Source: a virus. From it: a stretch of 34,522 nucleotides of DNA. The notes below the pieces were generated by a model that saw only the letters and a program-made list of their open reading frames with translations, was not told where the DNA came from and did no database searches. Where the stretch lies: the IMG/VR virus record IMGVR_UViG_3300027494_000010, positions 1 to 34,522 of that record; one strand, given 5' to 3'. This document shows positions 1 to 7,259 of the stretch, in pieces; position 1 is the first letter of the stretch, and every line of letters begins with the position of its first letter. Position numbers and translations under genes: made by a program.

Positions 1-6
1 TTTTTG

Positions 7-172
7 CCCGGCGGCCAGCGCCCGGCGGCCAGCGCCCGGCGGCCAGCGCCCGGCGGCCAGCGCCCGCCAGCCCGGCCAGCGCCCGGCGGCCAGCGCCCGC
101 CAGCCCGGCCAGCGCCCGGCGGCCAGCGGCCAGCGCCCGGCGGCCAGCGGCCAGCGCCCGGCGCCCGGCGCC
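7..172. repeat. GC-rich 14-bp tandem repeat array
   Basis: Direct reading shows repeats of the 14-mer cccggcggccagcg. Four perfect copies run back to back at 7-62, with more copies at 82-95 and 115-128. Between them are shortened or 19-bp variants, and the array decays into ggccagcg fragments up to about 172. The array makes an apparent open frame from position 4, but the peptide is purely repetitive (PGGQRPA-type), so I do not call it coding. There are no unique spacers, so it is not CRISPR. Function is unknown; origin iterons, a recombination tract or an assembly-limiting repeat are possible. Confidence 0.9.
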
Positions 173-179
173 TGGTATC

Positions 180-275
180 GGGCGTTCGGGCGTTCGGGCG
201 TTCGGGCGTTCGGGCGTTCGGGCGTTCGGGCGTTCGGGCCTTCGGGCCTTCGGGCGTTCGGGCGTTCGGGCGTTC
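180..275. repeat. 8-bp tandem repeat array (gggcgttc)
   Basis: Twelve uninterrupted 8-bp units are visible: seven gggcgttc, two gggccttc, then three gggcgttc. The ggccttcggg variants can form short UUCG-loop hairpins. The array ends about 20 bp before the first promoter. It has the same unit length, and the same gggc core, as the gggctgac array at the far right end of the window, which suggests the two belong to one repeat region. Confidence 0.92.
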
Positions 276-294
276 GGTAATCGTCAAACAATCG

Positions 295-324
295 TTGACA
301 AGTCTTCGGCGCCTTCGGTATTGT
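295..324 (+). promoter_or_regulatory. sigma70-like promoter of left + operon
   Basis: A perfect -35 TTGACA (295-300) is followed after 18 bp by TATTGT (319-324), a 4/6 match to TATAAT. The predicted start of transcription near 331 leaves a leader of about 24 nt before the ATG at 355. The 11-mer gttgacaagtc at 294-304 is repeated exactly at 7197-7207 in front of the other + operon, suggesting a shared early-promoter element. Confidence 0.55.
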
Positions 325-354
325 CGCACCTGTCATCAACTACGGGACGCTACA

Positions 355-600
355 ATGCTCAAAACGCGCGAATGGACTGACATCGGGGCGACTGCCCCGC
401 TGGACGCTAGCCCGGACGATCCGGGCATCATCTGGGTGGCGATGGCCGCCCTGCTGGCAGATGGCTGCGTCGCCGTCAACGTCGCGTGGCGTTCGGCTGA
501 TGCCGCCCACGGCGGCAAGGTGTTGACCAGCCGCCACTGCGCTGACGAGGCGCAGGCGCGCGCCTGGGCGGCGCAGATGCTGTCGGAGCTGTCGGCATGA
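355..600 (+). CDS. small hypothetical protein, 81 aa
   Basis: I do not recognise this protein. It starts MLKTREWTDIG and has an alanine-rich middle (IWVAMAALLADGCVAVNVAW) that could be a buried beta/alpha segment, then an acidic and alanine-rich end. The frame is open back to position 4, but only because the upstream tandem repeats lack stops; the ATG at 355 fits the promoter just upstream and a weak GGGA at 344-347. Its stop overlaps the next start (ATGA at 597), so it is the first gene of a three-gene translationally coupled operon. The position next to the repeat arrays suggests an early phage gene, which is inference only. Confidence 0.6.
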   Translation: MLKTREWTDIGATAPLDASPDDPGIIWVAMAALLADGCVAVNVAWRSADAAHGGKVLTSRHCADEAQARAWAAQMLSELSA

Positions 601-791
601 CCCGGTTCTACTGGAAGTGGGACGGCGAACAACAATTAGAAAACGCGAGCATGACCCGCTCGCGCGCGGCGGCGATGCTGCGCGCCTGGCGAGCCGACCC
701 GGACATTCGGATCACGCGCATCGACCGCCGCACCTATCGGGGCGAAACGGAAGGCGCCGGCCGCGTCGGCTGGACGATGGTGATCCGGTGA
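597..791 (+). CDS. small hypothetical protein, 64 aa
   Basis: This is a basic 64-residue protein beginning MTRFYWKWDGEQQLENAS, with many Arg residues in the second half (RIDRRTYRGETEGAG). No family is recognised. It starts inside the ATGA overlap with the upstream gene and its stop overlaps the GTG of the next gene (GTGA), the tight packing typical of early phage operons. The charge pattern could fit a nucleic-acid-binding or host-interacting small protein, but nothing in the sequence shows this. The overlapping frame from 617 is partly the next gene and partly a shadow. Confidence 0.6.
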   Translation: MTRFYWKWDGEQQLENASMTRSRAAAMLRAWRADPDIRITRIDRRTYRGETEGAGRVGWTMVIR

Positions 792-967
792 ACTGGGACG
801 GCTCTCAGACTGGCTGGGACGGGCGCTGGTATCAGCACCCGTTGACCGGGCTCCCCAGCACTCGCGACGAATGCTGGGACTTCACACGCGAGGTAAACCT
901 TGCCGACATCGGCGAGGCTCAGGCGCTGGTGTTCAACCCGGTCGAAGGCGACTTCGAGCTAGCCTGA
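788..967 (+). CDS. small hypothetical protein, 59 aa, GTG start
   Basis: The likely product begins with GTG at 788 (VNWDGSQTGWDGRW), overlapping the previous stop as GTGA. The frame is open further upstream to 617, but that part overlaps the preceding gene completely, so the coupled GTG is preferred. The protein is acidic and aromatic-rich (five Trp in 59 residues) and ends EGDFELA. No family is recognised. It is the last gene of the left + operon; a strong intrinsic terminator begins 21 bp after its stop. Confidence 0.55.
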   Translation: MNWDGSQTGWDGRWYQHPLTGLPSTRDECWDFTREVNLADIGEAQALVFNPVEGDFELA

Positions 968-987
968 CCGCCATCAGCCGGTGAGCT

Positions 988-1015
988 AGGGGCCCCTTCG
1001 GGCCCCTTTTTTTTT
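988..1015 (+). terminator. intrinsic terminator of left + operon
   Basis: An 8-bp perfect stem AGGGGCCC/GGGCCCCT (988-995 and 1000-1007) with a CTTC loop is followed by a run of nine T residues on the + strand. It lies between convergent genes (+ gene ending 967, - gene ending 1014). There is no T-run on the minus strand, so it stops + transcription only. Confidence 0.9.
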
Positions 1016-3326
1016 ATCCCGTCACCGCCCGCAGTCCAGGCACCGTCGGGGCTTCGGTCATTCGGCGCAGGTCGGACTTGCTCAGGTCGGCAAGCTGCGG
1101 CGCGCAGTAGATCTGCTTTTTGGTCGGATGCTCCCGCGACGATACGGCGCCGCAATCGAGCCACCCGCATTCGGCTAGCGCGTGAAGAAGCGCCGCCTTC
1201 GGTATTCGGACCCCCGCCAAATTCCCGGCCTGAATGCGCGAGCATAGCGTCGAAAATGGCGACGCGATGACGCCCGTAGCGAACTCGCCGACCCGGTTTT
1301 CGATCATGTCGATCAGCAGCTCTTCGGCCGGCGAACGACCATCGGATACCAGCGTCTCCCAATACCTGGTGCGTATCGGCGCGGCGCCGGCGTTGAACCG
1401 GGACACGTCGCGCGACCACAGCAGGGCGGCCACGGCGTCGTAGCCGCCGCTCTCGTACCATGACCACAGCAGTTCGGCGTCGGCCGGATCCATCCGACCG
1501 CCGGCGCACTTCAAGGCCAGCCATCGGCGGTCGGACGAATCAATCACCAGCGGCACCTGTTCGTTCGAGTACGCGATAACCAGCATCCGGTTGATGGCAT
1601 CGTACGGCCGCAAGCCCTTTCGGTTGACCGACAGGTATTCGGGCGGCGCGGCCAGCAGCGGCTTCAGCTTATTCGCCAGCGCACGCCTGGCATTGGCGTC
1701 GGAGTCCCGCAATTCGTTCAGCACCAGCACCTCGCATTCGAGGTGATACCCAAACTGACCGTTGAGTTCATCGCCCTGCACCAGCCCTCGGTTGCGCTGA
1801 TGCGGGCCGCACACGGCTCGCAGGAAAGGCGCCATCAACGAATCCTTGCCGCAGCCGGCGTGACCGGACAGCAGCACGCCGTGGTTGATTTTGGTATCGG
1901 GGCGCTGGAGCTTGAACGCCAGCACGTCCAGCAACGCCTCGCGTTCGGCCGCATCGGGCAGCAGCGACTCTAGATGCGCCAGCCACATGCCGGCCGACCC
2001 GGCGCCTGACGGCGCAGGCGTTCGGGCGTCCTGCCACCGGTTGCCCAGCGCGTCGCCATCGCGCTCGACCAGCGCCGGCAGGCCGGGCGCGTAGGTGATG
2101 CCGGCCAGCACCCGACCGCCCCGATCATGGCGCCACTCGTCGAACCACTTCGACGCCGAAGCTACTGGATTTTTGCCGTGTCTGCTCCGGCAGGACAGCC
2201 CGGCGTACAGCGCGTTGAACGCCGCCCGCGAGATCTCGGTACGGTCGTCAAGGTTAAAATATCCATCGTCCGACACGACATAGGCCCAGTGTCGGTGCAG
2301 GTCGTCGCGCTCAATCCGGCTATGCTCTCGCGCCTGTACCGACGCCAGCGCCTCGGCGCCGGCTTCGGCCATCGGCACGTTCTGCGGCAACTTGGCGAGC
2401 GCCGCGGACATCGTCGCGGCCAGCAGTTCGTCACGCAGGCCGGGCTCACGTTGCGGGCCTCCCTGCGCCGCGACCCAGTCCAGAAACGTCCGCGAGTCGA
2501 GGTCAACGCAGTGCCCGTGCAGGCAGCAGTACGCCCGGTTGGCCGGCGAGTACCGGCCCTCCGGGTTGCCGTCGGTGTGCTCGGCCGCATTCGGGCACAT
2601 GACCCCAGCCCAGCCCTCGGCGTTCGGGCGCGAGGCCACCAGCCCCTGCTCCAGCAGCCACGACCAGACATCATCGGCGCCGTCGTCGGCCAGCCCGGCC
2701 ACGGGCGACCAGCTGGTGCGGGCCTCGTCGGGCGACGCCGGAGCGATGCCGAAGGCGTCACACAGCGCGAGGTAGCTGTACTGCCGCTCGGGGTGGAACT
2801 CAACCAGCCGAGCGGCGAAGTTGCCGCGCTTCAGGTTGATCGAACCAGGCAGTCGGAAGTTTCGGACCAGCCCGCCAGCGCCGGGGTCGGTGTACCCAAG
2901 CTCCGCCAAATTTTTGACGGTCGCCACGAACTGCGCCCCGGTCGGCACGCCGTCTTCGGTGAAGGCGTAGCCGTACTGGAAGTTGTCGGGCGACGACTCG
3001 ATGATCCAAGTCGGCGGCACTGGCGGCACCTTCGACTTCGTGCCGACATCGTCCAGCATCATCACCAGCGGGTATTCCACGCACCGCGCCTGCGCGACCG
3101 GGCGCCCCTCGGGGAAGCGGTCAATGATGAACGACCCCGTGTTGCCGAACACCGACCATGACGGGTCTACCCTGGCGCTCGGCAGCAGCGGGATGTAAGT
3201 GCATTTCGGGCTGCCGTCGGCATGGAACGCCGGCGGTCGGACAGGCTTCTGGCGCAACACCAGCGCGGTTTCGCCCTCCGGGGCGAGGCTTGCGTACCAT
3301 TCTACAAAACGGGCATAATCGCTCAC
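1014..3326 (-). CDS. D5-like primase-helicase (replicative)
   Basis: A 770-aa replication protein. The C-terminal half is a superfamily-3-type helicase: Walker A GHAGCGKDS at about 488-496, Walker B-like VLVLNE at 533-538, a sensor-type segment AYSNEQVPLV, then SSDRRW carrying a candidate arginine finger. The N-terminal half resembles primase/RepB-type domains of phage D5 proteins and holds a Cys/His cluster (CPNAAEH at 244-250, CCLHGHC at 267-273) that probably binds zinc. The expected job is fork unwinding and primer synthesis for the adjacent DNA polymerase. The start is GTG at 3326, chosen because a perfect AGGAGG lies 6 nt upstream. It is the last gene of the minus-strand replication operon. 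The family call is firm for the helicase part and weaker for primase activity. Confidence 0.88.
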   Translation of the reverse strand: MSDYARFVEWYASLAPEGETALVLRQKPVRPPAFHADGSPKCTYIPLLPSARVDPSWSVFGNTGSFIIDRFPEGRPVAQARCVEYPLVMMLDDVGTKSKVPPVPPTWIIESSPDNFQYGYAFTEDGVPTGAQFVATVKNLAELGYTDPGAGGLVRNFRLPGSINLKRGNFAARLVEFHPERQYSYLALCDAFGIAPASPDEARTSWSPVAGLADDGADDVWSWLLEQGLVASRPNAEGWAGVMCPNAAEHTDGNPEGRYSPANRAYCCLHGHCVDLDSRTFLDWVAAQGGPQREPGLRDELLAATMSAALAKLPQNVPMAEAGAEALASVQAREHSRIERDDLHRHWAYVVSDDGYFNLDDRTEISRAAFNALYAGLSCRSRHGKNPVASASKWFDEWRHDRGGRVLAGITYAPGLPALVERDGDALGNRWQDARTPAPSGAGSAGMWLAHLESLLPDAAEREALLDVLAFKLQRPDTKINHGVLLSGHAGCGKDSLMAPFLRAVCGPHQRNRGLVQGDELNGQFGYHLECEVLVLNELRDSDANARRALANKLKPLLAAPPEYLSVNRKGLRPYDAINRMLVIAYSNEQVPLVIDSSDRRWLALKCAGGRMDPADAELLWSWYESGGYDAVAALLWSRDVSRFNAGAAPIRTRYWETLVSDGRSPAEELLIDMIENRVGEFATGVIASPFSTLCSRIQAGNLAGVRIPKAALLHALAECGWLDCGAVSSREHPTKKQIYCAPQLADLSKSDLRRMTEAPTVPGLRAVTG

Positions 3327-3352
3327 GTCGATCCTCCTCTTGGTTTAGATTG

Positions 3353-3381
3353 CCCCGGCCTCACACGCCGGGGTTTTTTTT
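3353..3381 (+). terminator. hairpin with + strand T-tract between polymerase and primase
   Basis: A perfect 7-bp stem CCCCGGC/GCCGGGG (3353-3359, 3367-3373) with a 7-nt loop is followed by eight T residues on the + strand. Both flanking genes are on the minus strand, so the T-tract faces antisense transcription. In the sense transcript it is an intercistronic hairpin preceded by an A-tract, with the polymerase stop codon in that tract. Confidence 0.65.
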
Positions 3382-5314
3382 ACTTCCCGAACCGCAGCAA
3401 CACCTTCGCCCTCGCGACCAGCGGCAGGCCCTTGGCCCAATCGGGCGCGGTCTGCATGACGGACTCCAGCCGCCGGGCGGCGGCCTCGGCTTCATACTCG
3501 GGGACTTCCAGCACGATTTCGTCGTGAACGTGCAGGACCACATGCTCCAGCACCCGCAGCGCCTCGCGCAGCAGGTCGTGCGCGGTGGCCTGTACAACAT
3601 TCTCGCACGCAAGCCCACTCCAGAGCCGGGCGCGGGGCCATTCTGTGGCGTCTGCCTTAGGCTTCCAACTGGCCTTGGCGTAGGTTAGACCTTCGTCGGC
3701 GAGTTTGGCAAACGGGTAGCACAGCACCCGGCCGCTCGGCAGCATGTACCAGAGGTGCTTGCGGTCGAACAGGTAGGTCACCCGGCCGGCGGTCTGCTCC
3801 TCACCCGGCCGCCGCATGGCGGTCAGGTAGGCGTTCTCAAGCTGCCGCCAGAAGACCGGCGCCCAGGGGTTCGCGCGGCGCCACGCCGCGACGATGCGCT
3901 TCGGCTGGTCAACGGTCACGCCGTAGCCCCTGGCCATCGCGTCGAACGCCCCAACGCCCCCGGCGAATCCGAGCGCGAGTTCCTGCACCTTGCCGACCTG
4001 CCGACGCTGCACAGCCTCGGGGTCTTCAGCCTGCACGGCAGCGGCCAGCGCGCCATACGCGCCGCCAAACGTGGCCGCCGCGTTGACGATGTAGGGGTCG
4101 CGGCCAGACCGGAACACATCCAGCTTTTCCTCGCCGTCGGGTGACTGCGCCAGCCACGGGTTGACCCGGCCTTCAATAGCTGACCAGTCGGCACCGACGA
4201 AGACGTAGCCCGGCTGCGGGATGAACGCCGGCCTGAGCATTGACTTGAGCGCGTCGGTCACCCGGACGCCATGCGCCGGCACCAGCGTGTGCCCGCGCAC
4301 GATGGCCTGTCGCAGGCCCACCGGGTCCTTGGCGACCTTGCGGGGCAGGTTGTGGACCTGCGCCCCATACGACGCCGCGCGGCCCGTGGCGGCGCCGCCG
4401 GCGAAGACGAACGCACCCCGCAAACGGCTGTCCTCCTCATCGGCCAGCGCGGCGATGCGGAGGAATTTCGCGACGCTGGACGACCAGAGGTCGTCGGCGC
4501 ACTGGACGACCTCGCGCACGTCCGGGTCGAGATCATCGCAGGCCAGCAGGTTCGCCCGGACTGATTTGTCGATGCTGGCTTTGCCGTTGACATCGGTCAG
4601 GGCAAGCTGCTCGGGGGTCAGGCGGTCCAACACCCACTCGCGCATGTTGGGCGAGCGTACCGACGACACCTGGCCTTTGGTGACCTCCCAGACGGTGTTG
4701 GCGATGTCCATTGATTCTTGGTCGGCGTACTTGGTCGCGGCTCGGGCCAGCGCCACGTCCACCAGCACGCCCCGGTCGTTGATCCGCTCGTTCGCGTGGT
4801 AGTCGGCCAACTCGGTCGGCGACAGCGGGCGCAGCAGCTTGCTGACCTCGCGCATTGCGCGCACGTCCTGCGCGCAGTACGCGAACAGGTCGGCGAGGTC
4901 TTGCTCGGTGTGCCGGAAGGGCGGCACGCAGCACTTGCGGATCAAAGCGGCGCCCTTGTGGTCTTTCTTCATCGACGCGCCCATGAAGCGCCCGATATCT
5001 TCCAGCGACCCTGGCGCGCAGTTTGCACGGGCCTGCGCCGCCGTGCAGACAAACTGCTCCAGCTTGTGGTCGGTCTGGAGAACGTACCAGAGGATGAGGC
5101 GTTCAAACGTCGCGTTGTGGGCGTGGATGGGGCCGGTATGACGCAGCACGTCCGGCGGGAACGGCTGGTCGGGCGTCCACGTCAGCACATCGCCGTCGTC
5201 GAGGGCGTAGCACATGCACAGCACCTCGGTCGAACGGTGCATGGCGTAGTTGTAAACGCCTGCGTCGGTGAGGTTGCACTCGCTGCGGGTTTCAAAATCG
5301 ATATAAAGAGGCAT
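3380..5314 (-). CDS. polA: family-A DNA polymerase with 3'-5' exonuclease domain
   Basis: A 644-aa replicative polymerase. The N-terminal DnaQ-type exonuclease shows D6/E8 (YIDFETRSE), HNATFE near 66-71 and YCAQDV with D150. Polymerase motif A is GADWSAIEGR (D376, E381), motif B RRQVGKVQELALGFAGG (R438, K442), motif C HVHDEIVLEV (H597, D598, E599). The residue four after the motif B lysine, equivalent to Phe762 of E. coli Pol I, is Leu446. The start is placed at MPLYIDFETRSE; an in-frame ATG at 5350 would add 12 residues translated across a terminator-like hairpin. No clear Shine-Dalgarno precedes 5314. It is co-oriented with the nuclease upstream and the primase-helicase downstream. Identification is very secure; start choice is moderate. 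Confidence 0.95.
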   Translation of the reverse strand: MPLYIDFETRSECNLTDAGVYNYAMHRSTEVLCMCYALDDGDVLTWTPDQPFPPDVLRHTGPIHAHNATFERLILWYVLQTDHKLEQFVCTAAQARANCAPGSLEDIGRFMGASMKKDHKGAALIRKCCVPPFRHTEQDLADLFAYCAQDVRAMREVSKLLRPLSPTELADYHANERINDRGVLVDVALARAATKYADQESMDIANTVWEVTKGQVSSVRSPNMREWVLDRLTPEQLALTDVNGKASIDKSVRANLLACDDLDPDVREVVQCADDLWSSSVAKFLRIAALADEEDSRLRGAFVFAGGAATGRAASYGAQVHNLPRKVAKDPVGLRQAIVRGHTLVPAHGVRVTDALKSMLRPAFIPQPGYVFVGADWSAIEGRVNPWLAQSPDGEEKLDVFRSGRDPYIVNAAATFGGAYGALAAAVQAEDPEAVQRRQVGKVQELALGFAGGVGAFDAMARGYGVTVDQPKRIVAAWRRANPWAPVFWRQLENAYLTAMRRPGEEQTAGRVTYLFDRKHLWYMLPSGRVLCYPFAKLADEGLTYAKASWKPKADATEWPRARLWSGLACENVVQATAHDLLREALRVLEHVVLHVHDEIVLEVPEYEAEAAARRLESVMQTAPDWAKGLPLVARAKVLLRFGK

Positions 5315-5316
5315 AG

Positions 5317-5343
5317 AAAAAAAACGGGGCCTTTCGGCCCCGT
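5317..5343 (-). terminator. terminator/attenuator just upstream of polA
   Basis: On the minus strand ACGGGGCC-GAAA-GGCCCCGT forms a perfect 8-bp stem (5343-5336 and 5331-5324) with a stable GAAA loop, followed by eight T residues ending 3 nt before the polA ATG at 5314. This is a textbook intrinsic terminator placed inside the replication operon, between the 5364-6005 gene and polA. It may attenuate polymerase expression or be bypassed by antitermination or an internal promoter. Confidence 0.82.
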
Positions 5344-5363
5344 TCCCCATCAGGTTGAGGTGG

Positions 5364-6005
5364 CTAGGCGCGGCGGCGGCGGCCCGTGTCGGCCGGCGGC
5401 GGAACGTCTTCCGGCTCGGCGTCCGGGCCGTCCAGCGACATCCAGCCCGTCACCTCAAAGACCGGCGTGAAGATGCGACCGTAGCTCTTGTGCTGGTAGT
5501 GGTCCTTCTTAAGGCGCACGACCGGCACGGGCTTGGTCTGGTCTTTGTCCACCTGATGCGCGATGGCAATCGCCAGTTCCTGCACCGCCTTCTTACCCCC
5601 GACGCTGGTCACGGTGTACCGGCACTCCAGCCCTTCGTCAGCGCCGGACAGGCACTGCAACGAAAAGCCGATCTGCTTTTCCCAACCGCGCTGCGACCCC
5701 GCCGGGGCCGCGCCAACCTCAGGCAGCGGCTCGCTGACCGGCACCATCGTCTCGCCCAGCGGCTGGCCATCGCCCCACGCGATGTAGCCGTGGAGGAAGC
5801 TGAACGGATTGACCGCCCAAGTGCTGTCGGACTCGACCTCGGTCTGGTCGGCGCCGAACACCCAGTGGCCGGCGCGGTCCATCTTCAAGATGGCGACACC
5901 TTCCAGCCCCGCACCCGTGTCAAGGGTCTTGAGGGTGGTGCTGAGCGACTTGACGGACTCCACGGACGGCAGGCCAGCGCCTGCGAACTTAACAAGATTG
6001 GACAT
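5364..6005 (-). CDS. candidate ssDNA-binding/replication accessory protein
   Basis: A 213-aa protein starting MSNLVKFAGAGLPSVESVK. It has a conserved-looking core (KMDRAGHWVFGADQTEVE, then WAVNPFSFLHGYIAWGDG) and an acidic, proline-containing tail ending in a short basic patch (TGRRRRA). The type recurs between PolA and a Cas4-like nuclease in phage replication modules, where a single-strand-binding role is often assumed. I infer that role from context and from the beta-rich body plus charged tail; no diagnostic OB-fold motif can be proved by eye. The ATG at 6005 has AGGAGA 5 nt upstream, overlapping the stop of the preceding gene. Confidence 0.7.
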   Translation of the reverse strand: MSNLVKFAGAGLPSVESVKSLSTTLKTLDTGAGLEGVAILKMDRAGHWVFGADQTEVESDSTWAVNPFSFLHGYIAWGDGQPLGETMVPVSEPLPEVGAAPAGSQRGWEKQIGFSLQCLSGADEGLECRYTVTSVGGKKAVQELAIAIAHQVDKDQTKPVPVVRLKKDHYQHKSYGRIFTPVFEVTGWMSLDGPDAEPEDVPPPADTGRRRRA

Positions 6006-6014
6006 GACTGTCTC

Positions 6015-7145
6015 CTACTGAAGTTTACTGAGGGCCGCAGTCAGCTGCTGCCCGATAAGCACAACCGGCGGGCGGGCATCTGCCTCGTCTGCCAGGGTGT
6101 GACCGGAACTGATGGCGGTGATGATGCCGTCGGGCATGGCGGTCTTGGTCTTCTTCAAGACTTTCTCCACCTGCGCCGGCGACCGCAGTTCAGTCACCAT
6201 CAGTTCTGATTCGTCTACGCCGGCGGCGGTCAGCGCGGCGATTGCCGCCGCTTCGTCCGTCCACTGGCGGGTCGCCCGCTTGGCGACCAGCTTGTATCCG
6301 GGCACGGTAGCACCGGACTCAAGGCGTTGTAAAGCAAATTCGCGCACGCCTTTGATCCAATCGTCCAGCATGTCGGCCATTCGCAGGTGAGCCCCCAACT
6401 GGCGCGGGTCAATGGCGTCCAACTGCACCTTCAGCGCACGCTCGGCGGCGCCGGTCATGGCCGGGCAGATGGCCTTGGCGGGGCAGAACTTGCACCACTC
6501 GCCGGCCACGACCGGCGCCGCGCGGTCCTCGCTGGCCTTGACGGCGGACCGCAACTGACGCTCAAAGGCCAGCAGACGGGGCACGCTGACCTCCCAGCGC
6601 TTCAGCGACGGCGGCTGGATGATGACGACCTCGATGCGGTCGGCGCCTTCAAACACCCAACGGGTCTTGTCGCCGCGCAGGGCAGCGGCGGCGTAGAACA
6701 AAAGCTGTTCGTTGTCCACCGCTTCGACCGGCACACCGTCGCCGAACTTCCAATCGATCACATAGGCCGACTTGCCGACGCGCAGCAGCAGATCGCACGA
6801 CCCAAACGCGCCCGGAATGAAATCCCCGAAATCGACCTGCGCCTCGGTCATGAATTCACCGTCCTTGAACGGGTCGAGGTCGTCCAGCAGCGCCAGGGCC
6901 GGCGCCAGCTTGGTGTTGACCAAGTCCTCGGTCAGCGTGATGCCGTTGTACTGGGTGACGCCGACCAGCGACATCGGCGCCGCGCCGGTCTCAAGGCACT
7001 CGGCGATGGCGTTGTGCAGGAGCGTGCCTTCGTCAGCGTACTTGGACGACGGCGCCGGCGGCACCGACGCGACCAGCGCCGCGCTGCCGGGGCAGTTGAT
7101 AAGACGTTTGGCGGTAGAGCCGCCGACCACTGAACTGTGCTTCAC
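6015..7145 (-). CDS. Cas4/RecB-like nuclease (DUF2800-type)
   Basis: A 376-aa PD-(D/E)XK nuclease candidate. It shows the expected order: an N-terminal Cys (NCPG, C18), E102, D118 (GSCDLLLRVG), the DWK motif VIDWKFG (D131, K133), then a C-terminal CKFCPAKAIC cluster (C218, C221, C227) that with C18 could hold a 4Fe-4S cluster as in Cas4/AddB-type nucleases. The probable role is DNA end processing in phage replication or recombination. I set the start at GTG 7145 (MKHSSVVGGSTAK) because GAGG lies 5 nt upstream and the family starts there; the frame is open to 7190, but that extension would run into the promoter. It is the first gene of the minus-strand replication operon. Confidence 0.88.
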   Translation of the reverse strand: MKHSSVVGGSTAKRLINCPGSAALVASVPPAPSSKYADEGTLLHNAIAECLETGAAPMSLVGVTQYNGITLTEDLVNTKLAPALALLDDLDPFKDGEFMTEAQVDFGDFIPGAFGSCDLLLRVGKSAYVIDWKFGDGVPVEAVDNEQLLFYAAAALRGDKTRWVFEGADRIEVVIIQPPSLKRWEVSVPRLLAFERQLRSAVKASEDRAAPVVAGEWCKFCPAKAICPAMTGAAERALKVQLDAIDPRQLGAHLRMADMLDDWIKGVREFALQRLESGATVPGYKLVAKRATRQWTDEAAAIAALTAAGVDESELMVTELRSPAQVEKVLKKTKTAMPDGIITAISSGHTLADEADARPPVVLIGQQLTAALSKLQ

Positions 7146-7174
7146 GGGAACCTCACTTGATTGATTGCAGGCGA

Positions 7175-7204
7175 ACTGTATCGGAATCACAAACTAGTTG
7201 ACAA
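7175..7204 (-). promoter_or_regulatory. promoter of minus-strand replication operon
   Basis: Read on the minus strand, TTGTCA (7204-7199) is followed after 18 bp by TACAGT (7180-7175), 5/6 and 4/6 matches to consensus. Transcription would start near 7168, about 23 nt before the GTG at 7145. The -35 box overlaps the opposite-strand TTGACA at 7198-7203 within an imperfect dyad (actagttgacaagt), so the two divergent promoters probably compete or are co-regulated. Confidence 0.45.
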
Positions 7205-7228
7205 GTCCCCCAGCGAAAGATTTACGAT
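7198..7228 (+). promoter_or_regulatory. promoter of central + operon
   Basis: A perfect TTGACA (7198-7203) lies within the 11-mer gttgacaagtc shared with the left promoter. The best -10 is TACGAT at 7223-7228 with a long 19-bp spacer, or TTTACG with 17 bp; both are imperfect. The leader then carries AGGAGAG (7247-7253), 6 nt before the ATG at 7260. Confidence 0.45.
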
Positions 7229-7259
7229 TGACCCCGCAACAACAACAGGAGAGTGGACG

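Noticed and set aside
7-275. CRISPR array
   Set aside because: The repeats are directly adjacent, with no unique spacers and no cas genes; the unit lengths of 8 and 14 bp are too short.
4-354. Apparent N-terminal coding extension through the left repeats
   Set aside because: The frame is open only because 8- and 14-bp repeats lack stops; the peptide is repetitive, and a promoter plus ATG at 355 explain the gene better.
617-967. 116-aa gene from ATG 617
   Set aside because: The first 57 codons are fully inside the preceding gene; a GTG at 788 in GTGA overlap is the more likely start.
2127-3161. Long + strand frame antisense to the primase-helicase
   Set aside because: A high-GC shadow frame with Arg/Pro/Val-rich composition and no motif; the minus-strand gene has clear catalytic motifs. 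The same applies to long antisense frames at 9465-10868, 13798-14811, 22846-23418 and 25103-26182.
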